Source: a virus
Reading direction: 5' to 3' (one strand)
Virus record (IMG/VR): IMGVR_UViG_3300000361_000002
Coordinates: 1 to 39,158 of that record
Length of the DNA: 39,158 nucleotides
Positions 14,755 through 22,053 of the stretch are shown one piece after another (the stretch's first letter is position 1; each line of letters begins with the position of its first letter). The notes under the pieces were generated by a model, which was not told the origin of the DNA, did not search any database, and worked only from the letters and a program-made list of their open reading frames with translations. The translations under genes and the position numbers were made by a program.

Positions 14755-15942
14755 TCAAGTTAAATCTCCAGATTTTAAATCAATCGGTTGAAAATCTTCG
14801 ATTATATTGTTTTCTGTGGTAAACCAACAGACACCATACTTCCCACCCCCTGCGCTTCGTTCTTCAGCAAATGTAGATTGTGGAGCAGTAGAGCCAGTCA
14901 TGATAATAGGAATATTATCTCCAATTGACTCACTTTTTACTGCGTGATAATGAGAACGAATCATTATATCAAAAAAGTATTGCATATAGTGGTTCTGAAC
15001 ACGGTTTTTACCACTACTTGTCCCAACGTGTTCAAGCAATTCTTCTCCATGTCGGCAATGGTAATCCCAACCACGAACAGTGAAATTCAAAAATCCACCA
15101 GCACCGGCTTTTTCAATATGAACATTCTCAACGCCCGAATAATCAATTCCGACTTCGATGAAATCATAAAGCATCATATCGGCGTTTGTTGTACTTTCAA
15201 AATCAAGCCGACCATGATTACCGGGAACTTGATAAACGTAAACGTGTTCAAATTCGTCGGCAAGCTTCAAAATCTGCTCTATATACGTCCTTCCTGCCTT
15301 CCGTTGCTGTTCCCGGAGGTTATCTTCCTGCTCGTGCCTCTGGCTTTGAAAAATGCCTTCTCCGTCAAGATGATCGCCGTTGAAAATAACGACAGCATCT
15401 TCCACATCGTCACGTTTTCCCGCGTGGTTGATGCACCTATCGAAATATTCTCCTATGACTTCTCTTGCTCTATCAGCATCATAATAATCTACATCGTATC
15501 TCTCGTCAACAACTGCTCCAACGTGAGCATCACTATGTGGAATTACTAAAGTAGAATTGCCCCGAGAACGAGAATAATCATAAACAACGGGATTTGAGTT
15601 TGCGAGAGCTTCTTTTATCTCCTTTTCCATTTCAGTCAAAGTATTGTGAACATCCTTTGTGATTTGTGCTTTATCGTAACTATTCACTCGTTTAGGTTCA
15701 ATTTCAACACTACTCCATTCGTTCCTTTCATCGGTTGCAGAACCGAAGACATTATCAACCCGATGCCAGATACCATCAGAATCTCTCTTAAAACTAATAT
15801 CTGTATTTTTCTCCATTGCTTTCATTCGGTATCTTACTGAACGTCTGGATATTCCAAGTTCTTCAGCAATATTACTTCGTGTCTCTGGCAATAGTTCTAA
15901 AACTTCTTCCTGCTTTCGAGTAATTTCATTATCTTCAATCAT
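14755..15942 (-). CDS. Winged-helix-calcineurin-like metallophosphoesterase, 395 aa
   Basis: Residues 8-60 form an HTH/wHTH ('ITRKQEEVLELLPETRSNIA', 'LGISRRSVRYRMKAME'). From about 130 comes a calcineurin-like phosphoesterase with all metal motifs visible: D138-x-H140 ('IPHSDAHVG'), GDH-L-D at 189-193 ('FNGDHLDGE'), GNH at 241-243 ('VPGNHGRL'), a later His in 'YHCRHGEELL', and H331-x-H333 in 'IRSHYHAV'. Such enzymes hydrolyse phosphodiesters (Mre11/SbcD-like nucleases are relatives). Fusion to a DNA-binding wHTH suggests action on DNA. It lies alone on the minus strand between regulators and the late operon. The metal site is complete, so an active enzyme is likely; the substrate is unknown. 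Confidence 0.8.
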   Translation of the reverse strand: MIEDNEITRKQEEVLELLPETRSNIAEELGISRRSVRYRMKAMEKNTDISFKRDSDGIWHRVDNVFGSATDERNEWSSVEIEPKRVNSYDKAQITKDVHNTLTEMEKEIKEALANSNPVVYDYSRSRGNSTLVIPHSDAHVGAVVDERYDVDYYDADRAREVIGEYFDRCINHAGKRDDVEDAVVIFNGDHLDGEGIFQSQRHEQEDNLREQQRKAGRTYIEQILKLADEFEHVYVYQVPGNHGRLDFESTTNADMMLYDFIEVGIDYSGVENVHIEKAGAGGFLNFTVRGWDYHCRHGEELLEHVGTSSGKNRVQNHYMQYFFDIMIRSHYHAVKSESIGDNIPIIMTGSTAPQSTFAEERSAGGGKYGVCWFTTENNIIEDFQPIDLKSGDLT

Positions 15943-15987
15943 TGTTCAATAGATATAATAGTCTCCACTTCATTGCATCGTTCAATT

Positions 15988-16170
15988 TTATTCAATTGAG
16001 ACGTAGATAATTTTTCGCACATTTCGTTTGATATTTTGTTCTTTGGGAATTGCGATATAAAAGTCTTTTGTTTTCTCCTCAATAATTGAATAGACTTCGC
16101 CCCCTTCTTTGTCTTCTTCGATATCTAAATATTCTCTGCCTCTCCGTGTAAATTTATCTGGTGATGTGTC
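15988..16170 (-). pseudogene. Start-less 60-codon open frame, possible decayed small gene
   Basis: The gap 15943-16281 holds no complete gene. On the minus strand a frame open from 16170 to a TAA at 15988-15990 encodes 'DTSPDKFTRRGREYLDIEED' and 'VYSIIEEKTKDFYIAIPKEQ', ending in 'RKIIYVSIE'. It reads like a genuine acidic/mixed haloviral protein, with C-terminal beta strands. No ATG, GTG or TTG exists in this frame; a stop lies directly upstream at 16171-16173, and a GGAGGT motif lies near 16180. Either the 5' part has been lost or frameshifted, or a non-canonical start is used. The remaining bases (16174-16281) show nothing I can interpret. Confidence 0.35.
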
Positions 16171-16281
16171 TTACTACTTACCTCCTGACTTCTGACAGCA
16201 AGAACCGGCGGAGTTTCAGACAAGACCGTTACTAATTTCTATTGTGGTCATCTACAAAACAATACCGGAGATGGTTCAGGT

Positions 16282-16665
16282 TCAATCGTTAAATCGACTG
16301 TCCCCAAACCTATTGTGACTCTTACCGACTACTGCGCGTTCTGTCTCCGGTTCAAAAACAAAAATCTCATGGGAAGGATTCCACTTTAAAACATACTCAC
16401 CGGGCCGAATTTTCTTTTCCTTCGTCCCCACGTACCAGCTCAAAGAAACCATCTGATTCGTCACTCGGTTATAGGGTTCCGAAGGCTTCATGTTAAATGG
16501 TTTTATTCCAACCTTCTCCCCGCTTGTAAGAAATCTCACGAAGTTCGGACTGCCCATCGTCAAATATGCATCTTTGTGGATGCTCAAAACGTGATGATAT
16601 TTGCCACTGCGAATGACGGAAACCTCAATCACATCATGATGCCGACCATCGACTTCAAAGCTCAT
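16282..16665 (-). CDS. Putative small regulator, 127 aa, no clear family
   Basis: This 127-residue protein is unusually rich in His, Lys and Arg for this genome ('EVDGRHHDVIEVSVIRSGKY', 'EEKKIRPGEYVL'-like segments). It is beta-rich: 'HHVLSIHKDAYLTMGSPNFV', then 'KVGIKPFNMKP', 'QMVSLSWYVG', 'YVLKWNPSHEIFVFE'. The phrase 'V-L-S-I-H-K-D-A-Y' recalls the swapped-hairpin AbrB start ('I-x-I-P-K-x-x-R'), but this is weak. It overlaps the preceding putative regulator by 11 bases, indicating co-expression from the divergent promoter region. A DNA-binding regulatory role is inference from context and charge. Confidence 0.5.
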   Translation of the reverse strand: MSFEVDGRHHDVIEVSVIRSGKYHHVLSIHKDAYLTMGSPNFVRFLTSGEKVGIKPFNMKPSEPYNRVTNQMVSLSWYVGTKEKKIRPGEYVLKWNPSHEIFVFEPETERAVVGKSHNRFGDSRFND

Positions 16666-17542
16666 GCGTCACCTCCGAAAGAATCATTTCGCCAAGGTGA
16701 CTTTTGCTATTCTGTTTGCTTTCGAATCTTGCGAGTGAAACGATTACTGCTTCTTCCTTTGTCATGTCTGAATAATCTCGTTCAAGTACAGTTTCGATTT
16801 CTTTGCGGAGGGTAGTCGAAACACCCGCTTGCTCTGCCATCTCGCACCAACCTTCCAACTTTCCAACGAGAGGAGATTCAATGGACCCCTTACCACTCAC
16901 GTCACTAGGCACGTCACTAGGCACGTCACTAGGCACGTCACTAGGCACGTCACTACTCCCTTCGAAAATAGAATCGGCTACAACGTATGGCTTCGCGTTG
17001 CCGGGGGCATCAACAACATTCAACCAACCATCATCCTTCAACCCACGAAGTCTCTCGTAAACTTTCGGCGTAGCAACGTCCCAATAATCATTCATCTCTG
17101 AACCAGTAATCGGTTCATGTTCCTCTACAAAGGTTATTATTTCTTCCTTTGTCGCTCCTTCGGGTAACTTGCCTTCTTCCACTACCATATCTCCTTGAAC
17201 AGATTTTCCAATATTCGAGAACTTTTCGTAGAATTCCGGACATTTATCTCTAAGCGTATTTCTCACGCCTCCTGCATATACTTTCCATTCAGTTTCTTTA
17301 CTCACTTTATCCGCTACATCCGAAAGAGATTGATGAATATTCTTCCCTGCCGTTTCTATCACAGCCTTCTGTCTTTCAGTTAATTCGTCTAGATTGACTT
17401 CAGCCGGAAAAACATTTGTTTCTTCATTAGCCAAATCATCTTCTGTCGTCCCGGCAATTGTTTCACCACTATTCTTGTTTCCAATGTATTCCCATCCATC
17501 GGTCATGTCCAACGTGCCTTCTACTTTAACATTATCTTGCAT
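16655..17542 (-). CDS. Putative HTH transcription regulator with SDVP repeats, 295 aa
   Basis: I prefer the ATG at 17542 (MQDNVKVEGTLDMTDGWEYI) over an upstream ATG at 17644, because a TATA box (17568-17577) and a GGAGG site lie just in front of it. The longer form would also begin with a basic stretch unlike the rest. The central part has a wHTH-like pattern: 'ATKEEIITFVEEHEPITGSE', then 'YWDVATPKVYERLRGLKDDG', then 'WLNVVDAPGNAKPYVV'. A linker of four SDVP repeats plus SDVSG is followed by a helical C-terminal domain. It is transcribed divergently from the radA-led replication arm, a classic site for an early/late switch regulator. Its function is inferred from fold pattern and position. 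Confidence 0.55.
   Translation of the reverse strand: MQDNVKVEGTLDMTDGWEYIGNKNSGETIAGTTEDDLANEETNVFPAEVNLDELTERQKAVIETAGKNIHQSLSDVADKVSKETEWKVYAGGVRNTLRDKCPEFYEKFSNIGKSVQGDMVVEEGKLPEGATKEEIITFVEEHEPITGSEMNDYWDVATPKVYERLRGLKDDGWLNVVDAPGNAKPYVVADSIFEGSSDVPSDVPSDVPSDVPSDVSGKGSIESPLVGKLEGWCEMAEQAGVSTTLRKEIETVLERDYSDMTKEEAVIVSLARFESKQNSKSHLGEMILSEVTHEL
16899..16955. repeat. 12-bp tandem repeat (four perfect units plus a partial)
   Basis: The unit ACGTCACTAGGC begins at 16899, 16911, 16923 and 16935, with a partial copy from 16947. On the coding strand it encodes SDVP, so length changes only alter the linker. All four units are identical at DNA level, and each contains CTAG, a tetramer otherwise scarce in the window. 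Confidence 0.95.
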
Positions 17543-17695
17543 TGTATGACTGCCTCCGTAGAGCGGACTTATAATACTTTTGTTTCTAATCCCACCATCA
17601 GAAATTTTATATAAGTAAAGTTTTGCTTTTCTCCTTCGCAACACTTATATACTATACTTACTACTAGTCTAGTAACTAGGTACTAGATAATAACT
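17543..17695. promoter_or_regulatory. Divergent promoter region between minus and plus arms
   Basis: On the minus strand a TATA-like GTATTATAAG (17568-17577) serves the regulator gene 26 bases downstream. On the plus strand CTTATATACTA (about 17644-17654) serves radA. Between the plus TATA box and the radA ATG lies a cluster of four CTAG tetramers (17662-17686: CTAGT, CTAGTAACTAG, GTACTAG), forming imperfect dyads. This cluster is a good operator candidate for a regulator controlling the replication arm. Confidence 0.6.
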
Positions 17696-18598
17696 ATGGC
17701 TAAAGAACTTTCAGACATTTCTGGTATTGGTCCTTCAACAGAAGAATCACTTAATGAAGCAGGTATTCAAAGTATAGATGATTTAGCTAATGCAACAATA
17801 GAAACTCTCTCTAGTTGTGGTATGAGTAATAGTCGTGCTAAAGATATAAAACACGAAGCTAAACAGTCTACTATTACTATACAGTCAGCTAGTGATGTTG
17901 AAAACGAATATAATAACCGAAGAACCATTCCATCTGGTATAAATACTCTAGATGAATATATAGAAGGAGGGTTATCTGATAGCGAAATAGTTGCTAGTTA
18001 TGGTCCTCACTCATCTGGTAAAACCCAGCTAGCTTTTCAACTAGCTGTTAGTGCAGTAGAAAATGATGGTGGTCCTGTTATTTATATTGAAACAGAAAGA
18101 GAAAGATTTCAACCACAACGAATAAAGGATATTTCCTCTGATGAAGATGTACTAGATGACATTTATAGGATTAAAGCATACGATTTGGACAGTCAATATA
18201 ATTCATATAATAAGGTAAAGGATTCATTCAACGAAGTCAGTTTAATAATAATAGATTCTCTCACTGCTAGATTCAGATTAACAGATAAATTCGATGGAAG
18301 AGCGAAACTATCCGAAAGAAGTAGTGAGTTGGGGAAGCATATTAATGCAATAGAAAATATGGTTGATTATTTCAACTGTCCTTGTTATGTGACTTGCCAA
18401 ATCTATGGAAGTCCAACACAATTCTCTTCTGGTCATTCGATGTATGGTGGAGAACTTCTAAAACATTCTATTATATATAGATTTTATTTAAAGCAGTCAA
18501 CCGGAGATACACATGAGATTACAGTTGAGTCACATCCTTCAACCGGAGATAATAGTTTCCACGTCATGATTGATGAAAACGGGTTCAACGAAGTATAA
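17696..18598 (+). CDS. radA: RadA-family recombinase, 300 aa
   Basis: The N-terminus is a helix-hairpin-helix domain ('LSDISGIGPSTEESLNEAGI', residues 5-24), as in archaeal RadA and absent from RadB. The RecA core has Walker A 'GPHSSGKT' at 103-110 and Walker B 'LIIIDS' at about 183-188, then a loop region 'SSGHSMYGGELLKHS' corresponding to L2 and the Gly-rich segment. At 300 residues it is shorter than host RadA (about 340 in haloarchaea). It would form filaments on ssDNA and drive strand exchange in viral recombination-dependent replication or repair. It opens the plus-strand arm. The codon choice (many GCT, GGT, TTA, CTA) and at least eight CTAG sites set it apart from its neighbours, hinting at later acquisition. 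Confidence 0.88.
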   Translation: MAKELSDISGIGPSTEESLNEAGIQSIDDLANATIETLSSCGMSNSRAKDIKHEAKQSTITIQSASDVENEYNNRRTIPSGINTLDEYIEGGLSDSEIVASYGPHSSGKTQLAFQLAVSAVENDGGPVIYIETERERFQPQRIKDISSDEDVLDDIYRIKAYDLDSQYNSYNKVKDSFNEVSLIIIDSLTARFRLTDKFDGRAKLSERSSELGKHINAIENMVDYFNCPCYVTCQIYGSPTQFSSGHSMYGGELLKHSIIYRFYLKQSTGDTHEITVESHPSTGDNSFHVMIDENGFNEV

Positions 18599-18614
18599 CG
18601 AAATATTTTTAAAT
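18596..18614 (+). promoter_or_regulatory. Archaeal promoter (TAACGAAAT-TTTTTAAAT)
   Basis: A TATA box (TTTTTAAAT) with an upstream purine-rich BRE-like CGAAA. The element begins at the stop codon of radA (TAA at 18596-18598). The ATG of the next gene is about 28 bases past the TATA box, giving a nearly leaderless transcript. The same layout recurs at 22013, 23618 and 38987. Confidence 0.65.
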
Positions 18615-18638
18615 GGGTGTGTCTAACGAGGTGTTGCA

Positions 18639-19646
18639 ATGGTAGAAGTCAGCGAAAAAACCATCGACGCTATTGAAGAAATTAGTGAGAAAAACGATAT
18701 AGAAACCGACCGTGTTCAGAAGGCTTTCAAGGAACGGTATAATGAATTGGAAGAACGGTCTGAAGGTGTATCCGACGAAGTAGTTGAAAACATGGCACTC
18801 CGTCAAACGAGGAATTGGGCTGCGAGGATTTCCCGTGTTCCTTCAGATGAAGTTGAACTATTGACGATTGGAGGAAGTATCCGAAACACAAAGAACGGGG
18901 ATATGTTTTTCGGTACAGCAGTCGTTGACGAGAACCCAGAAGAAAGTCCTAGTAAGACTAAGTTGGCGTCGGTTCGTATTTTCGATGAAGAAACAGCATC
19001 CGAGGTGTACAATGCATTTGACGAAGTAGGAAATGTTGTTTCGGGAACCTTCAACGTTTCTTCAGCGGGACTTACAGGGCAGGCCGAAGTTTCGGATATT
19101 GATGAAACAACTTTTGATGTTGTTCGTCCCGATGACCGGGAGCCATTGATTCAAGAAATACGTGACCATGTTCCCGAGGTTTCGATTGAGAATATAGCTG
19201 AAAATCTCACAGAAACAACCCGTGGAGACGATGGTAATCTGTATAATGTTTCGTCTGATATACGGAGGATTGAAGCAGATATATTCGATGGGTATAAAGA
19301 TAATGAAGGTGGCTTTGGAATCTACACAGTTCGTGATGAAACAGTTTTCGATGAAGAAGATATCGTGGAGAGTGATGTTTTCAATGCGGAAGAAGCAAAC
19401 GAGAATGCAGTACCGGGATTGACAGTTTGGGTTGACCCCGCGAAGATGGAGTATGGTTCGGAATCGGTTGTAGAATTCTTCGGTACGGTAACTACCAATG
19501 AAGATGGTGAGATTTCAATGAATGCGGATGGCATGGTAGCTAATCCGTTAATGGTTACAGAATTCGATGGATACGTAGCCGACGAAGAACAAGAACAACC
19601 TCACAATGATGCTGAAACTGAGAACGTTGACAGAATGAAAATCTGA
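18639..19646 (+). CDS. Putative ssDNA-binding protein (RPA-like, OB-fold), 335 aa
   Basis: The N-terminal ~55 residues are helical ('TIDAIEEISEKNDIETDRVQ'). An OB-fold-like beta region follows ('VELLTIGGSIRNTKNGDMFF', 'TKLASVRIFDEETASEVYNA', 'GNVVSGTFNVSSAGLTGQAE'), with a second beta-rich half ('YGSESVVEFFGTVTTNEDGE'). The tail is strongly acidic and disordered (ADEEQEQPHNDAETENVDR), as in many SSBs, where it recruits partners. It sits between RadA and a Sak4-like ATPase. I see no zinc finger as found in some archaeal RPAs. The ssDNA-binding role is inferred from strand pattern, acidic tail and neighbourhood, not from a definitive motif. Confidence 0.5.
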   Translation: MVEVSEKTIDAIEEISEKNDIETDRVQKAFKERYNELEERSEGVSDEVVENMALRQTRNWAARISRVPSDEVELLTIGGSIRNTKNGDMFFGTAVVDENPEESPSKTKLASVRIFDEETASEVYNAFDEVGNVVSGTFNVSSAGLTGQAEVSDIDETTFDVVRPDDREPLIQEIRDHVPEVSIENIAENLTETTRGDDGNLYNVSSDIRRIEADIFDGYKDNEGGFGIYTVRDETVFDEEDIVESDVFNAEEANENAVPGLTVWVDPAKMEYGSESVVEFFGTVTTNEDGEISMNADGMVANPLMVTEFDGYVADEEQEQPHNDAETENVDRMKI

Positions 19647-19676
19647 GCGTTGAGCAGTCGCAATTGTCTTTGAATT

Positions 19677-19690
19677 TCATAATATTTAAA
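19677..19690 (+). promoter_or_regulatory. Archaeal promoter TATA box (AATATTTAAATA)
   Basis: ATATTTAAATAC lies about 26-30 bases before the ATG at 19716, the expected distance for a leaderless archaeal transcript of the Sak4-like gene. Confidence 0.6.
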
Positions 19691-19715
19691 TACTCGTCGT
19701 TCAAAGTGAAGTTGT

Positions 19716-20651
19716 ATGGGTTGGACCGATGAAACCGAAATTGAAAAGAAATCAAACAATGAAGAAAGAGAAAGAGAGAATTCGAATATGGATGAAATTG
19801 ATTTAGAATCGTTAGCTCCGAGTGCAATGGATGTTTCTGAAGCGGCTGAAAGGGAGCATACGTGGAAAGTACTCGTCTGGGGGAACGAGGGTACTGGCAA
19901 GAGCCATTTTTGCTATACGATGCCTGAACCCATCTGTTTCATTGATACCGAAAATAAAGCAGATGATATAGCACATAAGTTTGAAGATAAAGTTGTTCAG
20001 ATATGGCAACCGAGTGACTTTGAAGAAGCTAAACAGTGTCGTGATGAAGCACTGTCTTTCCTCTCGGAATATGAATCGCAGATAGGAGATAAAGGAACGA
20101 TTGTTGTAGATTCGATGGATGTTCTCTGGGAGTGGGCACAGCATAAATACATAGATAAACATTACAAGAATGCATCACCGTCAGAAGTAAACCTCACACT
20201 TCAGGATTGGGGGCCGATAAAGAAAATTCACAATTCTGAATTTCGGCAACCCATTGAATCTTGCAATTTTCATGTTGCTTGGACAGCGACACGGAAGGAT
20301 GATGTAAAATCCGCGATGGAAGAAGAGTTAGAGGAAACTCCTGATAAACCGGGTGGTGAAACAAACAACGTCTATAAGGTCAATTCAATAATTCGTTTGA
20401 AGGACGATGCTGAAGGAATACCAGTTGGGAATCTTCAAAAGAGCGGGATTGTTCGTTTCAAATATCTCGGTCTACGAAGACCGACTTTTGAAAAGCATAA
20501 AAGAATCGTTGAACACGTTGAAGAAATAGAAAAGGATGGGGCGAATTCCGTTCAAGACGTGGAATCAGCGTATGAGTTATCTGCACAGCACGGAGAAGAA
20601 TACGGACTGTATGGGTTCACGGAAGTCAATACAATGAGGAATCATACATGA
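19716..20651 (+). CDS. Sak4-like RecA-fold ATPase (AAA_24 type), 311 aa
   Basis: Walker A 'GNEGTGKS' at residues 56-63 is followed by 'FCYTMPEPICFIDTENKADD', the typical start of the phage 'nucleotide-binding/AAA_24' family: P-loop, then a short strand with 'D-T-E'. Walker B is 'GTIVVDSMDVLWEW', and a later 'FHVAWTATRKDD' resembles the sensor strand with R-x-x-D. Sak4-type proteins are shortened RecA-like ATPases that, with a cognate SSB, promote single-strand annealing. The neighbouring SSB candidate and RadA agree with that. The first ~45 residues are charged and probably disordered. DnaB-type helicase function is a less likely alternative. Confidence 0.7.
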   Translation: MGWTDETEIEKKSNNEERERENSNMDEIDLESLAPSAMDVSEAAEREHTWKVLVWGNEGTGKSHFCYTMPEPICFIDTENKADDIAHKFEDKVVQIWQPSDFEEAKQCRDEALSFLSEYESQIGDKGTIVVDSMDVLWEWAQHKYIDKHYKNASPSEVNLTLQDWGPIKKIHNSEFRQPIESCNFHVAWTATRKDDVKSAMEEELEETPDKPGGETNNVYKVNSIIRLKDDAEGIPVGNLQKSGIVRFKYLGLRRPTFEKHKRIVEHVEEIEKDGANSVQDVESAYELSAQHGEEYGLYGFTEVNTMRNHT

Positions 20652-20848
20652 ATATTGAAAAAACACTCAAGAAACTCGCTGAATCGCTTATGAACTTACT
20701 GGGAGATTATCTGAAATACTTTGAGGAGGCGTTTTCAGCGTTTTCAGGAAAAACACAGCGTGAATATCCGTCAAAAAACAACATGGATGTGAAGAACCAT
20801 ATTTCAGTTTCAACCCGGTCGATTTCCGGGGTGACGAATAATGATTGA
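20648..20848 (+). CDS. Small helical protein, 66 aa, unknown
   Basis: It starts with an ATGA overlap with the preceding stop and overlaps the next gene by 8 bases, so it is part of a tightly coupled cluster and probably real. The N-terminal half is an amphipathic helix ('KTLKKLAESLMNLLGDYLKY' then 'FEEAFSAF'); the C-terminus is polar and basic. There is no clear membrane segment or family. A small partner of the adjacent ATPase or clamp is possible, from position only. Confidence 0.5.
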   Translation: MNIEKTLKKLAESLMNLLGDYLKYFEEAFSAFSGKTQREYPSKNNMDVKNHISVSTRSISGVTNND

Positions 20849-21191
20849 AATAAACGTCGATGGAGAATGTGTAGGAATGAAAGATTTAAAAGCGGTAGAT
20901 GAATATAGTCTTGATGTCGCATTACCAGAATCATTTGAAGAAGAAATATCACTCTCTCCGAATTTGAATGCTGAAGAAGTTTCTTGGTTGAACAAGGCAG
21001 TCATTAGCTCTACAACAGTTGATAGTAAATTCGTTGATGGCCTATCCGAAAAGGATTGGGCTTATCTGACGTGTTCCATGCTTCATTACAATGCGTTCGG
21101 TGAAACACAACTTAGTAAAGAAGAAGTTTGGAGTAGATATACTGATTCAATTGATTTTGAAGCGGAAGAAACGCTGCTGGTGGTTCCATGA
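20841..21191 (+). CDS. Hypothetical acidic protein, 116 aa
   Basis: The overlap with both neighbours (8 bases before, 4 bases after) supports a real coding frame. Layout: two short strands ('MIEINVDGECVGMKDLKAVD'), an acidic stretch, then helices ('NLNAEEVSWLNKAVISS', 'LSEKDWAYLTCSMLHYNAFG'). It ends in 'EETLLVVP'. The family is not recognised. It precedes PCNA directly with coupled translation, suggesting a replication accessory role. Confidence 0.55.
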   Translation: MIEINVDGECVGMKDLKAVDEYSLDVALPESFEEEISLSPNLNAEEVSWLNKAVISSTTVDSKFVDGLSEKDWAYLTCSMLHYNAFGETQLSKEEVWSRYTDSIDFEAEETLLVVP

Positions 21192-22015
21192 CTTCAGAAA
21201 ACGAATTATTCAACTTCGAAACCACAGTGAGTAATTTAAAATCAATGTTGGAATGGGGTTCAGCTCCATTGGATACTGAAAAGTATAATAAAGTTCATTG
21301 GGAACTTAAAGAGGGTGAAATACAGGCGATTGCGAGTGCCGGGGGCGCGACTATATCCTATTGCACATTCCGCAAACCGTTTATTCGGGATTCAGAAATA
21401 ACGGACGAGTATGAGGATGATGGCATTGAAGCCATTTTGAATGTTCCTCAGATGGAAAATTATATTGATTTCGTGGGAGGGGATACCATTGAATTGACCT
21501 TCTTCAGTGATGGTGGTAAACGAAGTTCGCAATTGAGGATGGATGGAGATTTGTCAGCAAATATCTTCTTGGATAAATCGGAAGCAGATTATGGTAATGT
21601 CCAGAAGGGTATTGTTGATTTATACAACGAAGATAACGTCTTCCTGAAAAGCAGCGATAATCAACCACTTCCGGTGAACTTCACCACTCGTTCCCGGGAG
21701 ATAGAGAGAATTGTTGATGTTGTCGATTTTGACTCCTTTGCACTCGTGAATTATCCGGTCGTAGTTGAAGACGGTGAATTACTTCTCGATGCTTCGGATA
21801 AAAACGAGAGAGATTCAATCAAAGGCACACTTCACTCAGAAAACGTGGATGGTCCCGATGCTTCCTCGCAGTATAGTAGAGGCTTCTCGGAGCTATTCAA
21901 GAATATTGAAGGAAATATAGATGTTTCATTCGGAGAAGATTTACCGCTTTCAGTTGTGCGGGAGTCAAACGATGAAGCGTTGGTTTGTCGCTACCTTCTC
22001 CTTCCGAGTGTCTAA
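21188..22015 (+). CDS. pcn: PCNA-like sliding clamp, 275 aa
   Basis: The signature is strongest at the C-terminus: 'IDVSFGEDLPLSVVRESNDE ... ALVCRYLLLPSV', matching the archaeal PCNA ending (strand, D/E-x-P-x-x-V, acidic turn, then 'Y-L-L-A-P-R/V'). The interior fits two repeated processivity-fold domains: an N-terminal domain with 'DDGIEAILNVPQMENYIDFV', and an interdomain region near 'LPVNFTTRSREIERIVDVVD'. The latter is a longer, more acidic linker than in typical archaeal PCNA (about 245-250 residues). The protein would encircle DNA and tether polymerase, clamp-loader and modifying enzymes, several of which carry matching C-terminal peptides here. It is translated in overlap with the preceding gene. 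Confidence 0.8.
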   Translation: MTSENELFNFETTVSNLKSMLEWGSAPLDTEKYNKVHWELKEGEIQAIASAGGATISYCTFRKPFIRDSEITDEYEDDGIEAILNVPQMENYIDFVGGDTIELTFFSDGGKRSSQLRMDGDLSANIFLDKSEADYGNVQKGIVDLYNEDNVFLKSSDNQPLPVNFTTRSREIERIVDVVDFDSFALVNYPVVVEDGELLLDASDKNERDSIKGTLHSENVDGPDASSQYSRGFSELFKNIEGNIDVSFGEDLPLSVVRESNDEALVCRYLLLPSV

Positions 22016-22030
22016 CAAAACATTTAAATC
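22013..22030 (+). promoter_or_regulatory. Archaeal promoter (TAACAAAA-CATTTAAATC)
   Basis: The TATA box ATTTAAAT lies 26 bases before the primase ATG at 22054. The element starts at the stop codon of the PCNA gene, like other promoters in this arm. Confidence 0.65.
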
Positions 22031-22053
22031 ACACTCCTACTTCTTTCATTTCA

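Noticed and set aside
16899-16955. Possible CRISPR-like or iteron array (12-bp repeats)
   Set aside because: The units are directly abutting with no spacers and keep the codon frame of the regulator gene, so they are a coding micro-repeat.
17543-17644. Longer start of the putative regulator at 17644
   Set aside because: The extension is basic (MLRRRKAKLYLYK), unlike the rest, and lies upstream of the TATA box that fits the start at 17542.
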